Virus record (IMG/VR): IMGVR_UViG_3300042555_001886
Span: 1-36,967 of that record
Strand: one strand, 5' to 3'
Length of the DNA: 36,967 nt
From: a virus
This document shows positions 7,613 to 14,584 of this stretch, piece after piece (the stretch's first letter is position 1; each line of letters opens with the position of its first letter). The notes under the pieces are model-generated. The model saw nothing but the letters and a program-made list of their open reading frames with translations. It was not told the origin of the DNA and did no database searches. The position numbers and the translations under genes were made by a program.

Positions 7613-7840
7613 ATGAATAAATTAGTAGAAATAGGCAAAGCATGGATAGCAGCAGCAAATCCAACACCAGAACAAAAATCAATAGCTGAACATCGTTTAG
7701 CTGTATGTGATGGTTGTGAGCATAAAACACACCAAGATGTAATGAATTTTTGGTATTGTAATGCTTGTGGATGTCCGTTAGCTAAAAAGGTATTTAGTCC
7801 AATGAAGGATAGTTGTCCAAAACATAAATGGGAACAATAA
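7613..7840 (+). CDS. Small zinc-ribbon protein
   Basis: This 75-aa protein has an N-terminal helix (MNKLVEIGKAWIAAANPTPEQ) followed by two knuckles, CDGCEH near residue 33 and CNACGCPL near residue 52, then a further cysteine in DSCPKHKW. Four or more cysteines in CxxC pairs indicate a zinc ribbon. Similar small proteins with a CNACGCPLAKK-type knuckle occur in many T4-like phages of aquatic bacteria without assigned function. The gene lies just after a terminator with an A-rich leader, and its stop is one base from the next ATG (TAATATG). A role in transcription or assembly is possible; only the metal-binding fold is supported. Confidence 0.7.
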   Translation: MNKLVEIGKAWIAAANPTPEQKSIAEHRLAVCDGCEHKTHQDVMNFWYCNACGCPLAKKVFSPMKDSCPKHKWEQ

Positions 7841-7841
7841 T

Positions 7842-8105
7842 ATGAATAAGAAATTAACAGAACAGGAATTAGCTGAACTTATCGCAATGCGTGAACAATA
7901 TTCAGATACAGTATTTGAAATTGGCCAGCTACAATACAATAAACACGAATTAGAAGAGCAATTAAAATTAATTGATCAGGACTTAACGGGGCTATATGCT
8001 GACATAAAGTCCGCCGAAACGCGCCAAAACGAATTTCTTATTAAGGTTCGTGAAACATATGGAGAAGGAACTCTAGATGTACAAACTGGTGAGATCCTAG
8101 CATAA
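7842..8105 (+). CDS. Coiled-coil hypothetical protein
   Basis: This 87-aa protein is almost entirely a predicted coiled coil (EQELAELIAMREQYSDTV, then QYNKHELEEQLKLIDQDL and a third helix). It closes with a short beta hairpin, YGEGTLDVQTGEIL. It has no cysteines and no membrane segment. The start is fixed by the TAATATG junction with the zinc-ribbon gene. Proteins of this size and form are often encoded just ahead of the tail sheath gene in T4-like phages of aquatic hosts and are unannotated. A structural or assembly role is an inference from position. A 6-bp hairpin overlaps its stop codon. Confidence 0.68.
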   Translation: MNKKLTEQELAELIAMREQYSDTVFEIGQLQYNKHELEEQLKLIDQDLTGLYADIKSAETRQNEFLIKVRETYGEGTLDVQTGEILA

Positions 8106-8112
8106 GGCTAGG
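8096..8112 (+). terminator. Hairpin over stop codon, weak terminator or mRNA end
   Basis: CCTAGC (8096-8101) and GCTAGG (8107-8112) form a perfect 6-bp stem with a five-base loop holding the TAA stop. No U tract follows, so termination is uncertain; it may instead protect a processed 3' end. Confidence 0.35.
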
Positions 8113-8132
8113 CGGTTACGTATTTCTCCGAA

Positions 8133-8140
8133 TATTTATT
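8133..8140 (+). promoter_or_regulatory. Putative late promoter element TATTTATT
   Basis: This variant of the motif has T at the last position and ends 37 bases before the ATG of the tail sheath gene at 8178. That is the longest spacing in the set. Confidence 0.5.
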
Positions 8141-8177
8141 GTCAGAATAATTCAAATCAATTTAACTAAAAAATACT

Positions 8178-9890
8178 ATGGCAGAAAAAATTATCTCTCC
8201 TGGCGTTTTCACTCGCGAAAACGATAAGAGTTTAGTACAAAGAGGTATTCAAGAAGTTGGTGCTGCTATTGTTGGACCTACAGTTAAAGGTAATCCTTTA
8301 GCTCCAACAGTTGTAACATCATATAGTGAATATTTATCAGTTTTTGGTGATATATTCAAGAGTGGTAGTAACTACTATGAATATTTTACTTCATTAGCTG
8401 CTAAAGAATACTTCAACAATGGTGGAAACTCATTACTAGTAACAAAAATCATCAGTGGTTCTTCTTACGATACTTACGCAAGTTCATCAATTACATCTGC
8501 AACAGCAGGTACAGCTTCTTTCGTATTAGAAGCTACTCAATGGGGTGATATCGCAAACAACAGTGGTTCTGAAGTATCTGGCGCTTTAGCAAACGGTACA
8601 TTAGAGAATGTACGTTGGGAAGTGAGCAATGTAAGTACTACAAAAGGTACATTTACATTAGTAGTTCGTCGTGGTGATGACAACACAAATAACAAAAACA
8701 TTTTAGAAACTTTCTCAAACTTATCATTAGACCCATCTCAACCAAACTACATTTCTCGTGTAGTAGGTGATGCAAAACCTGTTTACAACGCTTCAAAAGG
8801 CTTAGTAGAAATTTCAGGTAGCTTCCAAGGTGGTTCTTCATATGTTCGTGTTAAGTCTGTAACTAATACTATCGATTCAATCGATAATAACGGAAACTAC
8901 AAAGCTACTACATATAGTGGATCTTTACCAACAGTTGCTAGTGGTTCATTCAGTGGTGGTGTTGCTTCAACAAACAGATCTGCTGTATTCTTTGAATCAA
9001 ATGATACTGCAGCTACAAACTGTCAAGGATTTGCTGCTGCTGATTATACAGCTGCTTTAAGTTTATTATCAAATAAAGATGATTATAGCTTTAACTTATT
9101 ATTAGTTCCTGGTGTAACATTAGGTACTGGTGCTTTAAGTTCATTAGCAGATGATGTAATTGGAGTATGTGAAGGTAGAGGTGATTCAATGGCAATTATC
9201 GATACTACAGCATATGGTGCTAACGTAGCTGCTGCTGTTACAGCTTCTGCTGCTAATGGTTCAAGTTACGCAGCTGCTTACTACCCTTGGGTACAATTAT
9301 TCAGTTCTAACTTAGGTAAGGCTGTATGGTGTCCTCCATCAGTAGTAATGGGTGGTGTATTCGCATTTAACGATCAAGTTGGTGCAGAATGGTTCGCTCC
9401 AGCAGGTTTAAATCGTGGTGGTATTGGATCAGTATTACGTGCTGAAAGAAGATTATCTCAAACAGATCGTGATGATTTATATGATACAAACATTAACCCA
9501 TTAGCTTCATTCCCTGGAGAAGGTGTTGTAGCGTTTGGTCAAAAGACATTACAAAAGAAATCAACTTCATTAGATAGAATTAACGTTCGTCGTTTATTGA
9601 TCACATTGAAAGGTTTCTTAGGTCAAGTTGGTCGTTCATTAGTATTTGAACAAAATACAGCAGCTACAAGAAACAGATTCATGAGCATAGCTAACCCTTA
9701 CTTAGAATCAGTAGTACAACGTCAAGGTTTGTATGCTTACAAGGTAGTAATGGATGATTCAAATAACACACCAGATGTAATTGATAGAAACCAATTAGTT
9801 GGTCAAATCTATTTACAACCAAGCAAAACAGCAGAATTCATTGTGTTAGATTTCACAGTATTACCAACTGGTGCAACATTCCCAGCGTAA
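8178..9890 (+). CDS. gp18: Contractile tail sheath protein
   Basis: This 570-aa protein is the sheath that surrounds the tail tube and contracts on infection. The N-terminus ISPGVFTREND is the hallmark start of contractile sheath proteins, which continue through IVGPTVKGNPLAPTVV and a tail-sheath loading strand. The middle (about residues 115-300) is a Ser/Thr/Gly-rich variable insertion. The C-terminal core is strongly conserved: an INPLASFPGEGVVAFGQKT region, then RINVRRLLITLKGFL, and LVGQIYLQPSKTAEFIVLDF at the end. These mediate sheath-sheath and sheath-tube contacts. Length is close to T4 gp18 (659 aa) and other phage sheaths. The tube gene follows after 46 bases, as in T4. Confidence 0.95.
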   Translation: MAEKIISPGVFTRENDKSLVQRGIQEVGAAIVGPTVKGNPLAPTVVTSYSEYLSVFGDIFKSGSNYYEYFTSLAAKEYFNNGGNSLLVTKIISGSSYDTYASSSITSATAGTASFVLEATQWGDIANNSGSEVSGALANGTLENVRWEVSNVSTTKGTFTLVVRRGDDNTNNKNILETFSNLSLDPSQPNYISRVVGDAKPVYNASKGLVEISGSFQGGSSYVRVKSVTNTIDSIDNNGNYKATTYSGSLPTVASGSFSGGVASTNRSAVFFESNDTAATNCQGFAAADYTAALSLLSNKDDYSFNLLLVPGVTLGTGALSSLADDVIGVCEGRGDSMAIIDTTAYGANVAAAVTASAANGSSYAAAYYPWVQLFSSNLGKAVWCPPSVVMGGVFAFNDQVGAEWFAPAGLNRGGIGSVLRAERRLSQTDRDDLYDTNINPLASFPGEGVVAFGQKTLQKKSTSLDRINVRRLLITLKGFLGQVGRSLVFEQNTAATRNRFMSIANPYLESVVQRQGLYAYKVVMDDSNNTPDVIDRNQLVGQIYLQPSKTAEFIVLDFTVLPTGATFPA

Positions 9891-9906
9891 GAATTATAAA
9901 CAATAA

Positions 9907-9914
9907 TATTTATT
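9907..9914 (+). promoter_or_regulatory. Putative late promoter element TATTTATT
   Basis: The motif ends 22 bases before the tail tube ATG at 9937, in the short gap after the sheath gene. It would give the highly expressed tube protein its own transcript. Confidence 0.55.
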
Positions 9915-9936
9915 AATAGACAAAATTTAACATAAA

Positions 9937-10422
9937 ATGGCTGTATTAGATGCAAACCAAATAATGTTCACCGCTTTCGAACCAAAGGTGCAAAACCGTT
10001 TCATCATGTATGTAGATGGTATCCCAGCATATTTGATCAAGAAGGCAGCGTCTCCTCAGTTTGACGCAGGTGAAATTGTACTTGACCATATCAACGTTTA
10101 CCGTAAAGTAAAAGGTAAAGTTAAGTGGCAAGACATGAACTTAGAATTATATGATCCAATCACTCCAAGTGGTGCTCAGGCTGTAATGGAATGGGCTCGT
10201 TTGGCTCACGAATCAGTAACTGGCCGCGATGGTTATTCTGATTTTTATAAAAAAGATTTAGTATTAAACGTATTAGGCCCTGTAGGTGACATCGTTAGCG
10301 AATGGGTAATCAAAGGTGCATATGTAAAAACTGCAAACTTTGGTGAATACGATTGGTCTAGTGAAGCAGCAGTTAACTTATCAGTTACTATTGCTATGGA
10401 TTATTGCGTATTGAATTTCTAA
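9937..10422 (+). CDS. gp19: Tail tube protein
   Basis: This 161-aa protein is the right size for T4 gp19 (163 aa), which stacks in hexameric rings to form the inner tail tube. Recognisable features are the N-terminal FEPKVQNRFIMYVDGIP, the KVKWQDMNLELYDPITPSG strand-loop, the helix AVMEWARLAHESVTGRDGY, and the closing pattern in which a strand sums to AMDYCVLNF. The gene lies directly downstream of the sheath gene with its own late-type promoter and is followed by a strong terminator, consistent with a high-copy virion protein. I see no anomaly. Confidence 0.93.
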   Translation: MAVLDANQIMFTAFEPKVQNRFIMYVDGIPAYLIKKAASPQFDAGEIVLDHINVYRKVKGKVKWQDMNLELYDPITPSGAQAVMEWARLAHESVTGRDGYSDFYKKDLVLNVLGPVGDIVSEWVIKGAYVKTANFGEYDWSSEAAVNLSVTIAMDYCVLNF

Positions 10423-10445
10423 TTCCCTTCATATTTCTTTTCTTT

Positions 10446-10478
10446 AAGGCGTCTGCTTATGCAGACGTCTTTTTTTTT
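10446..10478 (+). terminator. Strong intrinsic terminator after the tail tube gene
   Basis: GGCGTCTGC (10448-10456) pairs with GCAGACGTC (10461-10469) around a TTAT loop with one wobble, followed by nine Ts (10470-10478). It is the clearest terminator in the window. Confidence 0.92.
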
Positions 10479-10482
10479 CGTA

Positions 10483-10490
10483 TATTTATA
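10483..10490 (+). promoter_or_regulatory. Putative late promoter element TATTTATA
   Basis: The motif starts five bases after the T run of the preceding terminator and ends 22 bases before the ATG at 10513. TATACAC follows it. Confidence 0.6.
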
Positions 10491-10512
10491 TATACACAAA
10501 TAAAAATGTTAT

Positions 10513-11265
10513 ATGAGCGAATTTAAAATGCCTACCGAAACGATTTCGTTACCTTCAAAAGGCTTATTGTATCCAAAAGAATCACCACTATCCACAGGTG
10601 AAATTGAAATGAAGTATATGACCGCTAAGGAAGAAGATATTCTTACCAACGCTAACTACATTAAAGACGGTTCTGTACTTAATCGAGTAATGCAATCATT
10701 AATTGTAACACCAGTTAGTTTTAATGATATATTAGTGTGTGATAAAAACGCAATTTTGTTAGGTGCTCGTATCTTGGGATACGGTGCTGAATACCCATTT
10801 AGGTATTTTAATCCATCTACAGGTGCTGAAGAAACAATAACTGTTGATTTATCAACATTAAAAGAAAAAGAAATTGATTTATCAATATTTCAAGAAGGTA
10901 TAAATGAATTTACATTCACTATGCCATTATCTGGAAATGAAGTAACATTTAAGTTATTAACACACGGTGATGAGCAAGCAATTGATGCTGAAATTAAAGG
11001 TTTAAAGAAAATTACACCACAAGGTTCATTTGAAATTACTACTCGTTTAAAATATATTATCACATCAATCAACGGTAAGAGAGAATTAGCATCAATTCGT
11101 GATTTTGTTGATAATGGTTTAACAGCAAAAGATGCTAGAGCATTGCGTGAGCATTATGCACAAATCCAACCAGACATTGACATGACTTACTATCCTGAAA
11201 ATGCAGAGGAGGGCATTTCGATTCCAGTTGGAATTAACTTTTTTTGGCCTGACTCAGGGAGATAG
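10513..11265 (+). CDS. gp26: gp26-like baseplate hub / tail assembly protein
   Basis: This 250-aa protein resembles the T4 gp26 baseplate family. It has the opening TISLPSKGLLYPKESPLSTG and MKYMTAKEEDILTNANYIKDGSVLNRVM, the latter a widespread signature of this family. An acidic beta region and GDEQAIDAEIKGLKK follow. Length is similar to T4 gp26 (208 aa). It sits between the tube gene and the tape measure gene, the position where many phages encode the tail assembly chaperone. Its 3' end overlaps the next frame by 65 bases, with a run of seven Ts (11239-11245) in the overlap, so a minor longer product made by frameshifting is possible. It has its own late-type promoter. Confidence 0.78.
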   Translation: MSEFKMPTETISLPSKGLLYPKESPLSTGEIEMKYMTAKEEDILTNANYIKDGSVLNRVMQSLIVTPVSFNDILVCDKNAILLGARILGYGAEYPFRYFNPSTGAEETITVDLSTLKEKEIDLSIFQEGINEFTFTMPLSGNEVTFKLLTHGDEQAIDAEIKGLKKITPQGSFEITTRLKYIITSINGKRELASIRDFVDNGLTAKDARALREHYAQIQPDIDMTYYPENAEEGISIPVGINFFWPDSGR

Positions 11266-11518
11266 ACCTATAATATTCGACCAAATCCACGAAATAGTAT
11301 TTCATGGAAAGGGTGGATACGATTGGAATACGGTGTATAATATGCCAATATGGTTACGTCGATTCACGTTCCATAAGATGAAAAAATTCTATGATGATGA
11401 AAATGAAGCAATGGAAAAACAAAATCAACAGCTTGAAAATAAATCAAAGGTATCATCAAAACCACTAACACCAAACGTATCACAACCCACATATTCAACA
11501 AGAGCGCCTAAGAAATAG
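11201..11518 (+). CDS. Overlapping +1-frame ORF, possible frameshift extension of the gp26-like protein
   Basis: The frame opens after a stop at 11183 and runs to 11518. If it had its own start, the first ATG is at 11201, but the leader there is poor and no other start looks better. The last 75 residues look like a genuine protein: IIFDQIHEIVFHGKGGYDW, then MPIWLRRFTFHKMKKFYDDE and a charged tail. The aromatic/basic helix is reminiscent of the second product of tail assembly chaperone pairs (lambda G/GT type). A ribosome slipping +1 or -2 on the T7 run at 11239-11245 would fuse it to the gp26-like protein, giving about 336 aa. Either the fusion or independent translation would explain the conserved-looking frame. 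The stop codon lies within a terminator stem. Confidence 0.6.
   Translation: MQRRAFRFQLELTFFGLTQGDRPIIFDQIHEIVFHGKGGYDWNTVYNMPIWLRRFTFHKMKKFYDDENEAMEKQNQQLENKSKVSSKPLTPNVSQPTYSTRAPKK
11239..11245 (+). promoter_or_regulatory. Candidate frameshift site (seven Ts)
   Basis: The upstream frame reads AAC TTT TTT TGG here. A +1 or -2 slip on the T run moves ribosomes into the frame that stays open to 11518, 20 bases before the upstream stop. Confidence 0.45.
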
Positions 11519-11527
11519 GCGCTTTTT
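11503..11527 (+). terminator. Intrinsic terminator overlapping a stop codon
   Basis: AGCGCCTA (11503-11510) and TAGGCGCT (11516-11523) form a perfect 8-bp stem with an AGAAA loop and trailing Ts. The right arm starts with the TAG stop of the overlapping frame. Confidence 0.8.
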
Positions 11528-11528
11528 A

Positions 11529-11536
11529 TATTTATA
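11529..11536 (+). promoter_or_regulatory. Putative late promoter element TATTTATA
   Basis: TATTTATACG begins right after the terminator T run and ends 17 bases before the tape measure ATG at 11554. Confidence 0.6.
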
Positions 11537-11553
11537 CGGGTAATTATTACTTT

Positions 11554-14232
11554 ATGGATGAGAAGTTATTAAAACAGATTGAACAGTACCTTAAAGACTC
11601 AGGTCTAAGCGCTGACGAACTTAGAAAGCGAATGGATGCCGTCAAAGAAAGTACTGCAGAATTTAATAGGGAGTTAATTAATTCTCGCCGCCATTTTGCT
11701 TCAATAGATAGTGATATTAAAGATTTAAGTGATCAATTAAAAAATGTTGTAAGAGATTTATCTAAATCTAATATTACTTCTAAAGACATTAATTCAAGCT
11801 TTAGAAAAATAAGTGGGCTTGCAGATAAATTAAAATCTGATGCTCAAGGTACTAGTATTTTAAATAAGCAAGAATTAATAGCTATTGATAAAAAACTTCA
11901 AAAGGAAACAGAATCTTTATTTGAAAAGAAAAGAGCTTTAGAAGAAGATTTTAAAGCTTATAATATAAATTCTCTAAATTTAGCAGCAGAAAATAAAAGA
12001 AATAAATTATTAGCAGAAAAAGCTAAACAATTAATTGAATTAAGAGGATTATTTGATGAAAATGGGCAATTTTTAGATGAAGAAAATAATTATTTGTCTA
12101 GAATTCAAATACTTACTAGAGAAAGAATTCAAAATGAAGAAGAGATTAATGCTAAATTAGGCATATCAGGAAAAATAGTAGATGGTATTGTTGGGACTTT
12201 AGGTAAATTAGGTATTAGTAGTACCTTTTTTGAAAACCTAAAAGAAGATATGAGGGAGGTTGCTAAAACTGGATCTAAATGGGATGTGTTGATGACGGGG
12301 GTAAGAGGAACCGTTTCTGGTATAGGACAAGCATTAAAAGATCCTGTTACACAACTTACTATACTATTAAAAATTGCTAATTTCTTCTTTAAAGCTGCTT
12401 TAAATGCTAATGCACAAGCAGTTGAATTAGGAAAGCAATTAGGATACGGAACTCAAAGAGCAGATGCCTTCAGAGAAAAGATGGTAGCTATAGAGCGTTC
12501 ATCTAATAATCTAAACGTTACTACTGCTAATTTAACTCAAGCATTTGGTGAATTAACTAAAGCAACAGGATTTGCTTATGAATTTACAGCAGACCAGCTT
12601 GAAACTCAGATTAAATTAACTAAACAAGTTGGTTTACAAGCAGATGAAGCAGCTCAAGTCCAAAGATATGCAGCATTATCAGGTAAATCATCTGAAGAAA
12701 CTTACAAATCATTTGTTAGAGGTCTAACAACCGCAAGAAATCAACTTAGAGTTGGTATTGATTTTAGATCAACATTAGCTGAGGCTGTTAAAGTATCAGG
12801 CCAATTAGCTGCTAATTTAGGATATAATCCTGAGCGTATAGCTAAGGCTGTGGTGGCTATGAAGGCATTAGGTACTACATTAGAAGATACCAAGTCACAA
12901 GCAGACTCGTTGTTGAATTTTGAATCATCTATTGAGAATGAATTAAAAGCAGAATTATTAACTGGTCAAGCATTAAATCTAGAAAGAGCTAGAGCATTAG
13001 CATTACAAGGTGATATGGCTGGTGTAGCTCAAGAATTAGCTAACCAAGGTATGACTGCTGCTAAGTTTTCTAAAATGAATGTATTAGCACAAAATGCTTA
13101 CGCTCAAGCTTTAGGAACAACATCAGATAAATTATCAGAACAATTAAGAAAAAGAGAAGAAGCTGTTAAATCTGGTAAATCATTAGCTCAAATAAATGCA
13201 GATGAAGCAGCACAAGCCCTTGAAAGACAAAATGTTCAAGATAAGTTTAATGCTGCCGTAGAAAAATTACAAAGTCTATTTGGTAATTTGATGGCAGGTC
13301 CTTTAGGTTCATTCTTAGATATGTTAAGTGGGGGGTTAAATATTATTAATAGTATGATTCCCGCTTTAAAAGTAATTGGTGGTCTTTATTTAGCTATTAA
13401 GGGTTATCAATTAATATCAAATGTTCTTTCAACATCTGCTTTAGCTACTAATAGAGCTAATTATGCTATAAAAGCAACCCAATTAGGAACTGAAGCCTTT
13501 ATAACTCGTGAAAAGGGGGTTCAAGGTTTAATGGATAAGCAGGGATTAGGAGCTAGAATGGTATATAATGCCCAATTATTAGCAGGATTAATATCAGAAC
13601 AAGGTATAGCAGGTATTAAAACATATGCAAGCACATTAGAAGAAAAAAGCTTAGCTCGTAAAATTATAATGGGTACTTATGATGCTGCTGCTGTTATTGC
13701 TGCTAGAACAAAAGCATTATTTGAAGGATTTAGCCTTAAAAATATATTAGGTCAAATAGCAAGAATACCAATATTATTAGGATTAAGAAGTACAGAAGCT
13801 GCAATAGCAACTACTACTGCTGCTGCTACAGTAACTGCTGCTGAAGCCACTACTTTTGGTGCTGCTACAGTATGGATTGTAGCTGGATTAGCTGCCGTTA
13901 TGGGGGCTTTAGGTACATATATGGCTATGAAAGATGGTATTATTGACCCAAGTAAAGGCCCAGTAATGACTGGAGGATTTGGATCAGTTCAATTAGATCC
14001 AAATGATAAGGCAATGTATGGTGCTGATGGTAAAATTAAAGTAGGTACAGACTTGACTGGTGGAGAAGGCGGTGGAAGTGGAGTAAATATTGATTTATCA
14101 CCAGTAGTATCAGCTCTTGCTGAGGTTAGAGCAGCTATTGATCAATTAATCAATAAAGAAGGTATAGTGTTAATGGATAGCGTGCAGGTAGGTACAACAC
14201 AAAACATGAACGGCCGTTATAAAACAGCCTAA
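11554..14232 (+). CDS. Tail length tape measure protein
   Basis: This 892-aa protein is predicted to span the tail lumen and set its length. The first 250 residues are long coiled coil (for example INSRRHFASIDSDIKDLSDQ and KKLQKETESLFEKKRALEED). A central Ala/Gln-rich helical region (about residues 290-590) with ERSSNNLNVTTANLTQAFGE and SFVRGLTTARNQ is typical of tape measure proteins. Hydrophobic segments follow near residues 600-640 (IPALKVIGGLYLAIKGYQLI) and 775-790 (AATVWIVAGLAAVMGALGTY), probably the membrane-inserting parts used in DNA ejection. It is longer than T4 gp29 (590 aa), so the tail may be longer. It follows the tube and gp26-like genes. Confidence 0.85.
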   Translation: MDEKLLKQIEQYLKDSGLSADELRKRMDAVKESTAEFNRELINSRRHFASIDSDIKDLSDQLKNVVRDLSKSNITSKDINSSFRKISGLADKLKSDAQGTSILNKQELIAIDKKLQKETESLFEKKRALEEDFKAYNINSLNLAAENKRNKLLAEKAKQLIELRGLFDENGQFLDEENNYLSRIQILTRERIQNEEEINAKLGISGKIVDGIVGTLGKLGISSTFFENLKEDMREVAKTGSKWDVLMTGVRGTVSGIGQALKDPVTQLTILLKIANFFFKAALNANAQAVELGKQLGYGTQRADAFREKMVAIERSSNNLNVTTANLTQAFGELTKATGFAYEFTADQLETQIKLTKQVGLQADEAAQVQRYAALSGKSSEETYKSFVRGLTTARNQLRVGIDFRSTLAEAVKVSGQLAANLGYNPERIAKAVVAMKALGTTLEDTKSQADSLLNFESSIENELKAELLTGQALNLERARALALQGDMAGVAQELANQGMTAAKFSKMNVLAQNAYAQALGTTSDKLSEQLRKREEAVKSGKSLAQINADEAAQALERQNVQDKFNAAVEKLQSLFGNLMAGPLGSFLDMLSGGLNIINSMIPALKVIGGLYLAIKGYQLISNVLSTSALATNRANYAIKATQLGTEAFITREKGVQGLMDKQGLGARMVYNAQLLAGLISEQGIAGIKTYASTLEEKSLARKIIMGTYDAAAVIAARTKALFEGFSLKNILGQIARIPILLGLRSTEAAIATTTAAATVTAAEATTFGAATVWIVAGLAAVMGALGTYMAMKDGIIDPSKGPVMTGGFGSVQLDPNDKAMYGADGKIKVGTDLTGGEGGGSGVNIDLSPVVSALAEVRAAIDQLINKEGIVLMDSVQVGTTQNMNGRYKTA

Positions 14233-14237
14233 TTAAA

Positions 14238-14245
14238 TATTTATA
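14238..14245 (+). promoter_or_regulatory. Putative late promoter element TATTTATA
   Basis: TATTTATACG lies after the tape measure stop and ends 27 bases before the ATG at 14273. It probably drives the baseplate operon to about 21.7 kb. Confidence 0.6.
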
Positions 14246-14272
14246 CGTAGACAATTTTAAATTAAAATAAAA

Positions 14273-14569
14273 ATGGCGATTATTAATCAAAAAGACAAAA
14301 GCAAATTAGGTTTAACAGCTAATAATTTATCAGCTAACAAATTTGGATATTTTGCTGGTACTGCAACTGACAAATTACACAATCAGTATTCAGTACACAC
14401 AGATCCTAAAGTTAAATTAGTTGATTTCAATGGTTCTTCTAAAGTTAGAACAGAATCTACATTAGATGAGTTAGATCCAAAAGCTCCACGTAACCCACGT
14501 GCAACACAATACAAATCAAAGAAAGGTCGTAAATATAGCGATTTAGGTCCAACTGAAGGTCGTTACTAA
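14273..14569 (+). CDS. Small basic hypothetical protein
   Basis: This 98-aa protein is basic, low in hydrophobic residues and rich in Lys, Asn and Thr (MAIINQKDKSKLGL at the start; TQYKSKKGRKYSDLGPTEGRY at the end). No domain, membrane segment or cysteine is visible. It carries its own late-type promoter, and the leader AAATTAAAATAAAAATGG supports the start. The start MAI(I/K) resembles other small late proteins in this phage. It leads a run of baseplate genes, so a small virion or baseplate-associated role is plausible. I do not recognise a family. Confidence 0.65.
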   Translation: MAIINQKDKSKLGLTANNLSANKFGYFAGTATDKLHNQYSVHTDPKVKLVDFNGSSKVRTESTLDELDPKAPRNPRATQYKSKKGRKYSDLGPTEGRY

Positions 14570-14584
14570 TAAACCAATTAAGGG

